Assembly: GCF_963678635.1 (NCBI RefSeq)
Contig: NC_087065.1
Location: 16,040,572-16,104,571 of the forward strand
Length of the DNA: 64,000 nucleotides
Direction of reading: 5' to 3'
From: Symsagittifera roscoffensis
Taxonomy: Eukaryota; Xenacoelomorpha; Acoela; Convolutidae
Shown: positions 43,791 to 57,429 of the stretch, piece by piece
How the letters are laid out: every line of letters starts with the position of its first letter
Position numbering within the stretch: the stretch's first letter is position 1
Translations under genes and position numbers: made by a program
The notes under the pieces: generated by a model
Told to the model about the DNA's origin: nothing
Seen by the model: the letters and a program-made list of their open reading frames with translations, nothing else
Database searches by the model: none

Positions 43791-44662
43791 TTCATGCTAA
43801 AAGATTGGTCTGCTAAACGGTCGGCCCCCGATACTTCTGATTCTTTCGTAATTTAAAATTCGCGTTTGGCAAATGAAAAATAAGCAAATTTACCCAAAAT
43901 AAGAACTTTTTTTTTTCAAATGAACCCGTTTTTTTGTGTCGGTGGTAATAAAAACTAGTTAGTTTCATTTTTGAGCAAAATATCGGTATTCGACATTTCA
44001 AGTCAAAAACGAAGAATATCGATACTGTCATGATTTCGATATTCGATATTGATCTATTGCGATAGACCGAATTCCCTGGTTTGTTGTGCCTTGACTTCGG
44101 TTCCAAAGTGAAGTCTTCCATCAAAGTTTCCACAGAATCAACCGTTTTGTCCAATTCAGTCCTCATTTTGGATATCTGATGGTTTTGATGAAGTTAAACT
44201 TTCGTTCAGCTCTTGATTTCAACAGTACATTTATCTTTTTATGAACTTTTTAAAATAAATATTTTTAATTTAAAACGTACATGTCTAAATTGAAATTATG
44301 ACTCAGAAACATCAAGACAAATTAATTAAAATTTGATCAATTAGTTTTAGAGGTTAAAATTTTTTTAAATCTAAATAGTAGTTTTAGAAGTCAACTGTGA
44401 TTGGCTAATTTTTTAACATGAAGGTTTAGAACCAAAATTTATGTGAATTATTGTAAGGAACATTCGTAAATTGGTGTTTTATCGTCATTTAAATTAGTTT
44501 ATTGTAAAAATCCTGACGATGCATTTATATTCTACGGTGAGTCAATATGACGTGAATAAAAGTGATTTAGTGCATTTTGTAAATTATGTTCGATGGCACT
44601 GTACCAATTTTACGAAGACTACGACATTCAATGGGGACATTGACCGGTCTGTCCGGGGAGTA
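43791..44662. other. AT-rich interval between solo LTR D and element C
   Basis: No gene, RNA or clear repeat was recognised. The part 43,797-44,080 has weak inverted similarity to 13,110-13,345 ('GATTGGTCTGCTAAA' and a 'CGATATTCGATATTGAT' stretch). The interval 44,170-44,600 is very AT-rich. Confidence 0.4.
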
Positions 44663-45577
44663 TGTGACATTCGACCAGAATTGACATAAAGACAGTTACG
44701 AAGGGCTAGCAGCTAACCTTCCGAATTGGCAGTTTTGGAGGATTAACAGTGTTATTCAGACGATTGGACAAATCGGGAAGGCTAACGGATTCGGAAATTC
44801 TTAAATTTTGAAAATTCGAATTGTGACGTCACACTTCTGAGAAACGTCAAAAACGGCCATTTTGGAAGAAATCCAAAATAAAAACAGAACAACAATAGAA
44901 GTTGCGAAAACAACAACCACGACAGTTGTGAGAATCACGACGGAAATAGAGAAATTCGACAGAGTATTAGCAGTGACCGCTCCGAATTGCAATGATTGTA
45001 TCGCTACAACCGTTGCAAGGCCATTCACGTTAACGGTGAAGGGTGGAAACAAGCCTTCCGGAGAGGAAATAAGGGTGTTATTTCCCCGGATTCAGGAATC
45101 CGGAGGGGTCTTTGGGCTTGAACTCAAACTGTTTTATACGAAGTTTTAGCTTCCTAGTTATGCCCTGAATTGAGTTTAATTTACATCTGGATTCATTTTT
45201 CGACGATGAGAAGCTAGGAGTTAAGGGAAAGGGTTGATCCATCTTCGATGGAGATGATGATTTTTATCTACTGAACAAAAACAAAAGTTATATAATAAGT
45301 AGTAGTAGTCCTGTTTTAAGGAGTGACCTCGTGGTCTGGGGATATTGAGACATAGCCATGAGCTCACTATTCTTGCATATAATTAAGTTAATTTGAGTGT
45401 TTTGACCGAAGCCGAAAGCAGTAACGTTTTTGTCGACCCGGTGTTAGAAAGACCACCAAAAGAACTGGCTTTGGTAGAGACGGTGAAAAACATGTAGAGT
45501 TTTTTTTAAACGCAGGCCAGTCGTTTTATAGCTGAGCTTTATTTTCCGTCGATATGTACTTCCGGGCGAATGTTACA
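44663..45577 (+). repeat. 5' LTR of element C
   Basis: 915 bases from TGTGACATTCG to ...GGGCGAATGTTACA. The end is set by the putative primer-binding site and by agreement with solo LTR D and with A and B. It contains 'GGTTGATCCATCTTCGATGGA' like the palindrome in B's LTR. The start is set by the TG rule and by alignment to D (start at 13,595). Confidence 0.7.
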
Positions 45578-45589
45578 TAAATGTTTTTA

Positions 45590-45607
45590 TGGCGCTCCTG
45601 GGTGTTA
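45590..45607 (+). promoter_or_regulatory. putative primer-binding site of element C
   Basis: 'TGGCGCTCCTGGGTGTTA' begins 12 bases after the LTR end. The first 14 bases are identical to the site in element B. Confidence 0.65.
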
Positions 45608-46849
45608 TTCTTTTTTAACATCATGACCGGCAGAACCGTTAACGAGCAATCCGCGCCGAGCGGATGCTCATAATAACGCCCTTAATAGGCCCTAACTGCT
45701 GGGGCGGAAGGTTAGTTCGGAACGCGGAAGCCTTCCGGATTACCGTGAATAGCTTTTTAACCTAGTTCAGACCGAAAATTCTCGTTCCAGGAAGGGTGGT
45801 GGGATCGGCCGTCCCCTCGTTCCCTGAGAGTTTTGTGACCAAAAACACTTAAAGATATATAAGAAACCAAACAAAAAGTAGTATAGTACCCAAGAAAAAC
45901 AAAAGAACATAAAAAAAGAACCGAAAAAATCAAAAACATTTTAAAAAAAAGTAAAAAATCAGTAGAAATCATCGCCCAAGACAAGATGTGATCCGACCCT
46001 CCCGTTTGTTGTTGATAGATATATTGTTGTTACAGGCAAATATATCAACCAGGATTGTTACGATCTTTTTTGTGGCCCGTTTGTGAGGCACGTTAATGCT
46101 AATTTGGGCTCAACCCGTAAGGCCCTGCTGATTTGCGCTCAATCCGGAAGGTTCTCGGGATTAGTGAAGAAGACTGATTCGGCAAGCAGTACAAGGAGTG
46201 ACAAGAGGGGGCTCAACGGCAACAGCAGTCGACTGTTGGGTATCGTTAACAAGTTTTGTATCCCTTTTGGTACAAAAAATAAGATAGTAATCTGTGGGGG
46301 GGCTCGACAGTGCTACACTGTAGTGACCCTTCACCGAACTGCGAACTTCCGAGTTAAGCACCTTAATTCGGATATTGAACAAACCCGGAGGGGTATAGTA
46401 TTACTAGTATTATTACCTATACTAATACCTACAGCCTATATTAATACTCCTATTTCGTTTTTCAGTGAAAAACACAGTACGCGGTCCGGTTTTTAGGATC
46501 AAAATAGCGATATTTTGATCCCCCCCTCAAATCGCGCTTTTTGAGATATCGATATTTTTTGAAACGGAACAAGGCACTAAATTAGTGAATTACATCGTAA
46601 GTGTGCTAGTATAATAGGTAGAACCGGTTGAGTTTAGTTCAGAAGTGGTTTGAACTATTTTGGTACCAAAAACCGAATTTTCGTGATTTTTGAAAATACG
46701 GAACACTATAAAATAAGTAAATTTTTTGAAGTTTTTGAGTTAGAACTGTAAAAATAGTTGTTCGGACAACGTCCACTAGTGAATCGACAGGTTTTAAAAC
46801 CCGTTTCCTGACAACCTTCCGGGTTACAGAGAAATCGAACTTAACGTGT

Positions 46850-47700
46850 TTGATTCAGTAGATTCATCAATCCGGAGGGGTCCAAATAGCATAGTTTTTC
46901 GCCAATTTTTTCAGCGAGAGCGTTTAAGATCGGGTTTTTTGCATTGAACTAGAAAATAATAGGCCTTCTGAGCTCGGATCAAAAATGTTTAGGTCGAAAA
47001 GAACAGAATTGCGAAAAAAAGTTAGGCGGAACCTATAAGAGAGAAATTTTTTAACTTAAGAAAAAAGACGTTTTGCTTAATAAATTTGAAAAAACTGGAC
47101 AGATCCAGTTGATCTTGTTACCATTAGATCAGAAATTAACTGAGCTTACTAATAAAAAAATCAATTATTCAAAAAATTAATTGTGAAAAATTTTTAGGAT
47201 TGTTTATAGCAAATTCACCAATTCGGGAAGGTAGACCCTTCACGTTTTATAAAAAAGTTTTTGAAAAGCCCGTACACCCCTACCAAAGGGTAGTAATGGT
47301 TGAATAAGGCAATTTTACGCTGTTCTGGACAAAAAAGGAAGGCTAAGGGCACCAGAAAACCTTAGTCGAGCCGAAATTAGGCTAGCGATAAGACCCTTCA
47401 CCGTTAGGGTGAATCGTCGAATAAGAGTTTTAACTTCAATCCGGAAGGGTCTTGGGAAGGACGACACAACCTTCCTGGCTGATTCAAACAGCATAATAGC
47501 ATTGGAGAACGTATCCGGAAGAATATCGATTTGAAATTTAGAAAGCCTCTGAGAAGCTATCTTTACAAATCCGGAGGGGTCCCAATCCGGAGGGGTCTAA
47601 ATTTCTACAAAAATGGAGCGTCCCAATCCGGAGGGGTCGCAATTTTACCAATCAGGAGGGGTCCAATTTTTGTCAATCCGGAGAGGTATTATTTTGTCAA
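46850..47700 (+). repeat. iterated AATCCGGAGGGGTC motifs in the leader of element C
   Basis: At least eight copies of 'CCGGA(A/G)GGGTC' or close variants (for example near 46,873, 47,442, 47,573, 47,586, 47,622 and 47,655), densest at 47,570-47,690, where copies follow each other every 13-40 bases. The same motif occurs singly in the LTR (45,102) and at 46,387. It is the reverse-strand counterpart of the repeats at 2,200-3,330 in element A. Confidence 0.85.
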
Positions 47701-47899
47701 AACTTAAGAAGACAACAGAACACAAAAGCAGTTAAGGGTATTAGGTTATTAAGAGATAAGCTGGGAACCAGTGACTGCACCGGTAACTTGCCTTTTGTAA
47801 AAAACAGAATCAAAACAAAACAGGTCTAAACTCAGAATTCGCGACACTAAGTCTAAATTGATCAAGAGTGTGTAACTCATTAGTGTGGACTGAAATCCA

Positions 47900-48120
47900 A
47901 AACGTTTTTGAGAAAAGTGATTGCCCTGAAGATTTTAGTAGGTCTAGCTCGGGCAGTCCGAAGGCAGATAGGTAACACAGGACTGGGTGCAATAGACGCC
48001 CATTTGAGAAAAATACTGACTTCAAGTTTTGTCTGTTTGGTGCAGCACCAAGCAGGGAAAGCTCTTTTTTTATATACAAGTTCGACTTTTGCATTGCGAC
48101 CCACCAAAAGTACAAAACAC
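47900..48120 (+). other. conserved leader island of element C (pair of 1,760-2,010)
   Basis: Aligns with the minus strand of 2,010-1,760 at about 70-75% by eye, above its surroundings. A short open frame in each copy shows similar residues ('ALKILVGLARA' here, 'ALKFLVGLSRA' in A), so either a small peptide or a nucleotide signal may be under constraint. Confidence 0.5.
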
Positions 48121-48445
48121 ATACGTTTTTCAAAGAAATCTTCTTATTTTGTTATTTCTGGTTTTCAATCAATAATATTTGTGCTTGATTGAGTAGTGAA
48201 CACACTATCTTTTAAATAGACTGACGTCATCATACTGTGCTAGCTTCATATCTTACAACTAACAATCGATTATTGTGAATAAATTGTATACACGCTGCAC
48301 TGTGATAACATACAAGGATTCGTGGTCACTATTTAATAGAAACTTTTGGGATTTATTGTGTTGTGTTATCATTATCAAAAGTCAGACTAAAAGGACATTA
48401 GTAATCGAATTGAGTGTATAGGCAGTAGGAAGTGATACATCAATA

Positions 48446-51400
48446 ATGAGTCTAGACAAGTCAAGGTTACCCAAATTAGGTGATAGCTCAAGGAAATTTA
48501 TACCGGAAAAGCAAAGAAAAGCAATGACCGTCCCTTTTGTGGAAAAGATCATACGAACCCGGACCGACAAGGGGGAGACGGTTTCAGGCAGAATGGTTGA
48601 GGCCAGGAGTCAAGAGTCTTCAGAAGAGCGGAAAGCAATGCTAGAAGTGGAAGTCCATCCGGACCAGGCCCTGGATGAGAATCAGGAAATACATCGACCG
48701 GAAGGGAGAGGAAACAGAAGGCTGGCTAATTAATCTACCCCGGTAGAGCAAGGCCAAGATTTTGGCACTTCCACCGGGACACTGGACCGAGAGGAGATGT
48801 CGGAACTGTCCGACATCTCTACTGAAATGGTGGCAACTAAAAGATCTCCAACAGACAACACCATGGTGGCAGGCGTGCCGTAGAAACAGGCAACGCCCTC
48901 ATCGTTCTCAGAATGAGTGAAAAACACTTTTGGAAACATCTTTCCATTTACCTTGGGAGCGGGTACAGGCGATGAAGGTGAATGCCAGGAAGAAAAGGGG
49001 GACGACGATGAGCAAGTTGACTTTGGATCTCGGGTCAGCCTCAATAGTTCGACTCAGGAGAATGAAGCATACACCGAAAGAGAGACTGGAACCATGGACC
49101 GATTTGGTGTACTGAGGACGATAAGCAAAGACACAAACACATCAAGCCAGTCATGAGACTTTGTAAGTATGACGAATTTGGAAATGCGAACTGGGCAGAA
49201 TAGAAACATAGGGCTAAGCAACGCACTGGCGGATCAAGAGATGGATAATGAAAAGACGTCGAGGCAGAGAACAAAAGCCCAAATCTCGACCAGCACCAAG
49301 CTACCTGGGATCGACAGGGTGACACCGCCACTTGTGACGCCACTAGTAGATAACGGAGCATCAATTGAAGAAGCCTTGATAAACATAGTGGGCAGCATAG
49401 GAGAACAGAATGAACAGATGTTCATAAGAATGAGTGAACTAGAAAGAGCAGTCCACGTCGAGAGAGAAAGTCTGCGGGAAGAAATAAACCGCAATAGACA
49501 AGAAGTTGGTAGAAGCGAAAAGCGCTTGAAAGAAAGAACGGATGAACACTTGGCGAGGAACTTGTCGCGAATGACAAGAGAAGCGGAACAAAGGGAATTA
49601 CGGTTTAGAGACGACATGGAGAAGTTGAGAATTCAACAACAGCAGTCTCTTGGGACTCTTGACACAAAGATAGATACGATGATGGAGAGGCGAACTCAGG
49701 CTATCATGCATAGTTTGGACGGACTACTAGGCAGCAGGAGTGGAACAAAAGATGAAGAATCGAACTCGGGAGGACCCAGCAGGGAGCCGAGGGTGAACTT
49801 CATTGATCAACAAAATAGGAGAAGGACATATGGATCCACTAGACGTAGGGGCAGTTCAGCAGGTTATGCCACAAGGGATAATAGAACATGGGGCCCAAAC
49901 ATCAGAGGAAGTTCAACTGGCAATAGACAGACCTCAAACGAACGACCGACGCAAGGCATACATGCGACTGGGAGAGGTGATTCCAGGAACATGAGTCATG
50001 CAAGCCCAGGGATGTGTCATGCGAGCCAAGAAAGAAACAATCCAAGTGAATCGGACGGAAGTGAAGTTCCAAGTGCAGAACCCTTATCAGGGCCGATGAT
50101 ACTCAGGCGGGGCATTCAAGAGATGCTACAGCAATGGCCACAGCCTTTGAACCCCTGAACAGATCTTTGGAGACATTCCTTACGAGGTTATCTAGAACCA
50201 ATGAACGCAGTGAAAGGTCCAGAAGAGTCTTTAAGAAACCAAGATGCTATAAAGACGAATCTGATGGCTGCATTGATACCTGGATAGAGGTGATGAAACT
50301 GCATTTTGAGGAAGAAGACCTGTCAGAAAGGCAAGAGTGCAGTGCGCTCACCAGTAATTTGGAAGGGACAGCCCTAAACTGTGTGATGGCCAAAAAGCAA
50401 TACCAGCGGGACACAGCTGAGAATATCTTTGAAATCTTGTTAAATCGTTTTGGATCAGGGGTGCAGGGACAACAGGCAATGATGCGATTCGAGAAACGGA
50501 GGCAACGAGAAGATGAGACGATCGACAAGTTGCTAGACGATTTGGAGATGCTATGAAGGCGCAGCCAACCGGACGAGTCAAACAGGAGAATGAACCTGGC
50601 AGTAGCCTCAAAATTCATCGATGGTGTGAAGAATGATGAACTTCGAAGAATGTTAGCAACACATTACACACCACTATCAACCAATGCGCCAACACCAGAG
50701 GAGTTGAGGCTTAAGTCAAAAGAATATCTTCTATTGAAGCCTGCATCGAGATCTGGATATTACAAGAACAATTATGGCAATTTTAACAACGGACCAGCAA
50801 ACCAAGGGAACAACTGGTACAAACCAAGGGATGACATGGACAAGAGACGCTCTTGTGCAAATTGCAATTCAACGTATCATCATGTGTCAGCATGCCCAAC
50901 TTACAAACAGGGCATGAAAGGAAAAGACTTTAGCCTCGAGGACGGAGATGCGTCAGAAATGGGCCATGAGGATTTCATGAGAGGAGTAATTGCGAAGTTC
51001 GGCCCGAGGTGTTTCTTTTGTAACTTGGAAGGTCATTTTAAATCAGATTGTCCGCAATTCTGGGATGCTCTAGCAGACATCAAGCATCCAAGGCATGAGG
51101 AAGCTTTATCGGGTGTGAAAGCCAGCAAGGCTCGCCTATTGAGTGAAGCGGAAGCGCGCAGAAAAGAAAATTTCGCAAGAGCTGGCAACGAAGAAAATGC
51201 AAGCGGTAACAGAAGGGACATGTGAACCGGAACCGGTGACTGCGGCGGAATACTTCAAGATTGATTATAGGGCAACCGCGAGGGATGCTCTAATTAGAAT
51301 ACAGCAGGAACTGGTAAGGAAAGAGATCGAGCAAAAAGTGAAGCTCGAATTGGAAAATGAGAAACTACAGGAGAAGCTGAATACCTTCGAGACAACAGAA

Positions 51401-51496
51401 GTCGAAGAAACAAAAGCACCAAGTAGTTTGAGCATGAAACTTAATGTGATCTCCGGGCAGAGGTTCGGTATGGCGACACAAGGAAGCAAAATATAG
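48446..51496 (+). pseudogene. gag of element C
   Basis: First ATG at 48,446 ('MSLDKSRLPKLGDSSRKF'). A charged N-terminal part and a helical coiled-coil stretch (49,400-49,700, 'MSELERAVHVERESLREEIN') are followed by a Ser/Arg/Gly-rich linker (49,740-50,090). The capsid-like part lies at 50,200-50,740 ('GCIDTWIEVMKLHFEEEDLS', 'ILLNRFGSGVQGQQAM'). Two CCHC zinc knuckles follow at about 50,855 and 51,020 ('CANCNSTYHHVSAC' and 'CFFCNLEGHFKSDC'), then a C-terminal helical tail. Retrotransposon gag; cytoplasmic particle protein. A handful of breaks. Confidence 0.85.
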
Positions 51497-51598
51497 TGAA
51501 TAATCTCGGTAGCGGGACACCAGGTATTGAGAATTCTGAGTGAACCATTAGAGTTCACTTTGAAGCATTTGGACACATATGCAGATTAGCTGAGGCAG

Positions 51599-54500
51599 GT
51601 GGAGCCACGCACTGAGTCAAGAGCTGTGCGAGCACTACTAACAACGGGTGACCCTTGCATAAAGAAGCTTCATGGGCGCTACGTGGAAGTCTATGAACCG
51701 TATCATGTGATGCTGAACGTAGATGGAATCAGTATCTACACTAGGACATGTGTAACAACAGACAGTGACCAGATAGGGCAGATCTATTTGGGTGAGGAGG
51801 AACTCAAAGTCCGCAGGATAGGCCATGACGCCATGATGGAGCAAGACGCAGTACACATTGGATACGAAGCAGATGTGACTGCACATCTGCTCGACACCAA
51901 CAGAAAAAAATCGGAGTCACAGGGCTTCTGGACACAGGAGCGGTAGTGAGTAAGATGGCGATAAAAACTTGGGAAAGAATGGGCTTCACGAGGGAAGATC
52001 TAATTACGACGAATCTTCGACTGGCTGCAGCCAATCGAGGAGCGATTTACTTAGCCGGAAGAACACCAATAACGGTTCTCCACATGGGGGGACGGGATCT
52101 TTGGATGAGCTTCCTGGTAGTAGAGAATTTGGACGACGCCGACCAATTCATCTTGGGCAGAGATTTTTTCAGGAATTTTGACGTGATGATTGATCTGAAC
52201 AACGGTCTAATAAGGACTAGGAATCCGGATCGGAATTATGTTAAGAAACCAATTAATAGAATAACAACAGACGAGAACAAGGTACCAATTTTTTAAGACA
52301 GAAAAGTAAAACTACAGCCGGAACAAGCAGTAGTAGCAATTTTTAGAACCAGAAACTTAAATTCGTTAAGTGATAGTAAACAGGTTTGTTTGGTACCGAA
52401 GCCAAATAGTCAAAGTTCAGTGATTTTAGGCCGGAGCTTCTCGGTAACTCGAAATGGACTGTGTGTCAGTGTGTTATTGAACTGGACACCACGGTTTCAA
52501 TCCAGCGTGGAAAGAAACTTAGTTACGCTTTGCCGATGAGGACCGAGTATGAAGAGACACAAAAGTTGAAGAAACATAGTGTGAAAGACTGTCCTTATCA
52601 TGCCAATAAAGTTAAAATTTTAAAAAGGATTAATGAATTAAAATCTATGCATAAATTGTTTTCAATGAAGTCCGAGACGGACGACGGCTTATTGAGCTAC
52701 TCGAATTCTCCAGAACGCCCCTCGTCATATGAACCAGAGTCTGACAAATCGGTTTTGCCAGAGATAGAACACTTAAAGGGGAAAATAGGCGAGGGAGATT
52801 TCGAATTACTGCGGGAGGTTTTAAATCGGAACGCGGATGTATTTTCAAAACACAAGGCGGATATCGGTTGCTGTAACTTCGTCAAACACGAAATCGAACT
52901 TGAGGAAGGCGCCGTTCTCCATAGGGAAGGCGCAAGACGAATGACGCAACATAAATCGGAAGCGTGCCGAGCTTAAATAGAAATGTTGCTCGAATACGAC
53001 ATGATAGAACGCTCGAAATCGCCATGGGCTTGCGGGATAGAAATGGCGAAAAAGAAAGGGGGCAGCTTAGGTTTTGTTGCGACTTTAGCTACTTGAACGC
53101 GGTGACAATAGAAGATGCGTACCCGATACCGCGAATATACGTGAGCCTCTATAAACTTGGTGATGCCAAGTTCTTCACCACATTGGACTTTGGTTCTGCC
53201 TTCTGGCAGGTCCCTCTGCGGAAGAAGGATAGAGAAAAGACCGGATTCGCGTGTGAATTGGGGTTCTACCAGTGGAGGAGGATGCCCTTCGGCTTAGGCA
53301 ACGCAATGGCCACTTTTCAAAGACTGATGGCTCAGGCTTTGACCAGAGTGACAAAGAAGTACGGGAATCTTGTGATTGGTCGGCTCGATGAGGTCTTTGG
53401 ATGCATGAAAAGAGCAGGTTTGAAATGCAAACCATCGAAAGGTGAAACCCTTAGGGAAATCGATCAAGTACCTTGGAAGAATGGTGGACAGGCATGGTGT
53501 GAGGCCGGACCCGGAAGCAGTAGAAGCTGGGTTGACATGGAAGGCTGCCAGAACGGACACACAGCTCATGAGCTTCCTAGGGTTTGCCAATTATTACCGT
53601 GAGCTCATAAAAGGATATGCAGACAAGGTGTTTCCGATGCAGAAGCTGATGCGCAACAAAGGAAAGAAATTCGAATGGAGCGATGAAGCTCAAACGGCCT
53701 TTGAGAACATAAAGTGGGAACTGTGCGAAGCGCCAGTGCTAGGCATGCCTGCTGAAAAGGGCATGTATGTTCTTGACACAGACGCATCAGTAGTAGCCAT
53801 CTCGGGAATACTGCATCAGGAGCAGGAATGGACTGGGAGAACCGTTCTCCGTCCCATTGCATATGGCAGTAAGGTGTTAATTGACACTGAGATGAAATAT
53901 GGTACACCAAAAGCAGAAATGTTTGCAGTAGTCACATTTGTGGAAAAGTACCGCGCATACTTGGGGAGCGCTCCCTTTAAGTGACGCGTGGACAACAGAG
54001 CGTTATCTTGGTTGAAGACTCGATGGATCAGAGCTATATTGGAAGATGGATAGTGAGATTAGATGGCTACCACATGATAATCGAGCACAGGATGCGAGAC
54101 AAACACCAGAATGCTGACAGCCTCAGAAAGAAAACCGAGTTCTATGAAAGGTTAGAACAGAAGCAAGCCAATCAGGCAGAAATCAAGGAAGGATTCTCGT
54201 TTCTGGATAAAGAAATTTATGAAGCGCTTCCCTTGGCGAGATGGTTGGATAAGTCTGGACACCCAATACCAGGACATCCTGAGTTACCTGTAGAGAAAGC
54301 AGCCGAGCTAAAGATTCTATCCAAGAAGGACCCGGTGCCCTTGGACCTGTTGCTGCGCTCGAACCTGGTCCAGCAGGAACTCTCTCGCATGAACGTTAAC
54401 AGTCTCTCATTATTGGATAAAACGGTGCAGGTCATACCGCAAGTGATGCGCATGCTGGGTGGATTGTTAGAGAGAGAAGTGACCAGAGATGATCCCGAGT

Positions 54501-57250
54501 GGGCAGCAGCAGTGGCATCACTGACAGTCAGTGAGAAGTTGAAGATCATGCCATCCAGACGACAACACAAAGAGAACGAGAGGGATTGTAGGACAATATT
54601 TCAGCAACTAGTATCCTCAATACCACACGAGGTTTTAACCAGTACTTCATACGATCGGAAAGAACAAGGGAACGATACGCAAAAAAAACCGTTACCTTTG
54701 TGGACCAGGATAAAGAAGGTAAGAAGGTTGAACGAAACTTGTTGCAAAATTGTTTGTCCGTGAAGACGAACGGTGAGAAGAACCGGCGAGTTCAAGACCA
54801 ACAACCGGGACAAGGAAGTTTGTCAGGGGAGTCTGATGTAGATGAAAAAGTTTCTGATGAGAAACAGGACCTGGAGAATAAAGTTTTGTCCGGGGAGTTC
54901 ATATGGATGCGAAGAAGGCACAGAACTGATCTCGAGGAGGGCACGTGCTCTATCGCAGACTCTTCAATGGATGACAACTCCCGGAACTCAGGAAACGACA
55001 CCTACTCAGACAGGAACTCGAGCTCAGGATCGGAACTGTCAGAGCTATCGATCCACACACTGCTAGTGGAGACTCGAGCAAAGAATCTGGACAGGGAGGT
55101 ATATCAAGACCCTGACAGTGATCGCTACCTTATACCAGGTGAAAGAGTCTTTGATAACGGAGCGGATGATCTGGAAACCATAGCGGTATCGAAACGATCG
55201 ATAAGTCTGTTGCCACAAAAAGAGGTAGTCAGGACTGATCTTCAGCCATTCGAACAGGAAACACAGCCATTGGCAAAGATTTGGTGCGTTAAGATGGAAG
55301 AAGATACGCATCAGCCCAATGAGTTGAATATTCGGATGAGGGTCATGAAGACGTACTTGAAGGCGAGATACAGACTCTCGGACTTACTAAGAGCGCAGCG
55401 AAATGACCGCATGACAAGCAATCTGATAAGGTGGATCGAAAAAGGTGCTCCGGACAAAGGAGACCTCGAGGAAGACAGTTACCGCATTCTGCGACAGTAC
55501 TTTATGCAGAAAGAGGGAAGGTTATATCTGAACAAGGACGGGATCGTGGCTTGCAAGAGAAGAGAAGAAGACAAAGTCCTGTACAAGTATAACGCGATAG
55601 TGTTGCCTCAGCTCTATCAGACAGAACTTTTGTTCAGGTCGCATGATCAGATGGGCCACCAGGGAATCGACAAAGTATATCAGAGGATCCTGAAGCGCTT
55701 TGAGTGGCCTGGAATGAAAAAGGCATGCGAGAAGTGGTTAACAGCATGTCTGTCATGCCAGCAGGTCAAGGATTCAAGGAAGTTACGACTTCCTTCGCAG
55801 TCGATCGAGTCGTCTGAATTCAACGAGGTGGTGCAGATTGATCACCAAAAGATATGCATGACAGACAGTGGTTATAATCAAGTCTTGGTCATGGTAGATC
55901 ACTTCACGAAGTATGCAGAGGCCGTGCGCTGCATAACTGCCTCAGCAGAAGAGACGTGTGACCACCTGATCAAGACGTGGATAGCGAGACATGGTTGTCC
56001 GATGACGTTTCAATCGGATAACGGAACAGCTTTTGTAGAAGAACTCACGAAAGAGCTTATGAGACGCTCACAGGTTGCTCAAGCTCACTCCACGACCTAC
56101 CATCCCCAGACTAATGGCTCAGTGGAAAGGCAGAATCGAACGTTAGTGTCGATACTGAGGGTATATTGTTCCAGGACATGACCGATTGGGACAGATACCT
56201 TCCACAGGTGATGGGAGCTTATAATAGCACGCAACACTCCACCACCAGAGTTAGTCCACACATGATGCTAATTGGACACGAGAAGTCTTTGCCCTTGACT
56301 TTTTTCTACCCAGAGTATGAGGGGAAGAAAACGTCTCCACAGGTCTACGTGAGGGATGTGATTAGACGTCATTAAGAGTTGAACGACTTGTGTAGACGAA
56401 ATATTCAGCAAGCACAGGAAAGGCAGAGGAAACGATTTGACAAGAGAGCAGCTGGTGCAAAAGCTTACTCGGTAGGAGACTACGTATGGGTATTTCAGAA
56501 CGTTACACCACCGAAAGGAACGAAAAAGCTCCTAAAAAAGTAGAGGGGACCCTTCATGATTACGGAAGTGCACCAGGAGGGACGCTTTTATAGACTGAGT
56601 ACTGGCCGAGCCACCCACTACGAGAACATTAAGCCACACAACGCATCGACAGAAGACTGGTGTATACCTGCAGACATGGAAGAGGGTGATTATCTAATGA
56701 TGGAACCTGCTTGTGAGGTCAACGAGAAGGGCACCAGGGAAAAGAACGATGGAAACGAAGTCGTAGAGGAAGGAACAAGCACACCACTGGACCTAGATCC
56801 AAATGAGCTGATTGAAGCAGACGATGAAAACTTACCCTGCACAGAAGAAGACTGGCAAGACCCTGAACAAAGGGAGGTTCCCAAGAACTTGGAACCGGAT
56901 CTTCCGTTCACGATACAGACTCGACAGAATGACAGGACAAGATCCAAGAAGAAATATAACCCTTACGTCGAAGATTTTGTAGTGGACAGGATAGATCTAA
57001 AGAAGATAGTGGAAGAAGTAGTAGGTCTAGAAGATATAACTGTGTCACAGAACATTGACATAGTCGATGATCACGACGAGGAATGGATCGAGGACCGGTC
57101 GAAACCCGAGGTAGAATTCGACGACGAGCAACAGTAATCCTACGCACAAGAGTTGACGAATCTGCGTGTCTTGGAGTGGTTGAACGAAATGACGTCGGAC
57201 CCAAAGGAGACCAGTGTCACGATTCAAGATGTAGATCGTGAAAGCATGAA
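51599..57250 (+). pseudogene. pol of element C (protease, RT, RNase H, integrase)
   Basis: Aspartic protease at about 51,900-52,300 (a 'DTGAVVS' active-site stretch, then 'LGRDFFRNFDVMIDL'). Reverse transcriptase at 52,960-53,600 ('FFTTLDFGSAFWQVPLRKKD', 'RRMPFGLGNAMATFQ'). RNase H at 53,700-54,100 ('MYVLDTDASVVAISGILHQE'). Then a charged linker at 54,150-55,300 and integrase at 55,500-56,370 with its HHCC zinc finger region ('HDQMGHQGIDKVYQRI', 'CLSCQQ') and catalytic core ('QIDHQKICMTDSGYNQVLVM', 'FQSDNGTAFVEELTKELMRR'). An acidic tail follows at 56,556-57,137. Order and type are Ty3/gypsy. About ten breaks. Confidence 0.9.
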
Positions 57251-57429
57251 ATACAGGAAAACCTAACGAGTAGATCCTTCCAGGGCAGCCCAGAAAAGGC
57301 GACTACTCATTCCGGCTTCCAACCTCGACTTGATATCCGGTATGCGATCGACGGGGACGTCGATGGATTATTTTTGTCCGGCGAGTGGGGGTAGGACTTA
57401 CCCACACTGAAAATTTATTTTAAAAAAAA

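Larger units (their letters stand above)
45608..48445 (+). other. leader of element C
   Basis: About 2.8 kb without a recognised gene. Open stretches such as 46,083-46,496 are not conserved as protein in element A and are taken as chance. It contains G-rich repeated motifs (46,850-47,700), the conserved island 47,900-48,120, and AT-rich sequence just before gag. Confidence 0.6.

Noticed and set aside
46083-46496. 137-residue open frame as a host or element gene
   Set aside because: The aligned part of element A (4,320-4,620 in reverse) shows no conserved reading frame; similarity is at nucleotide level only.
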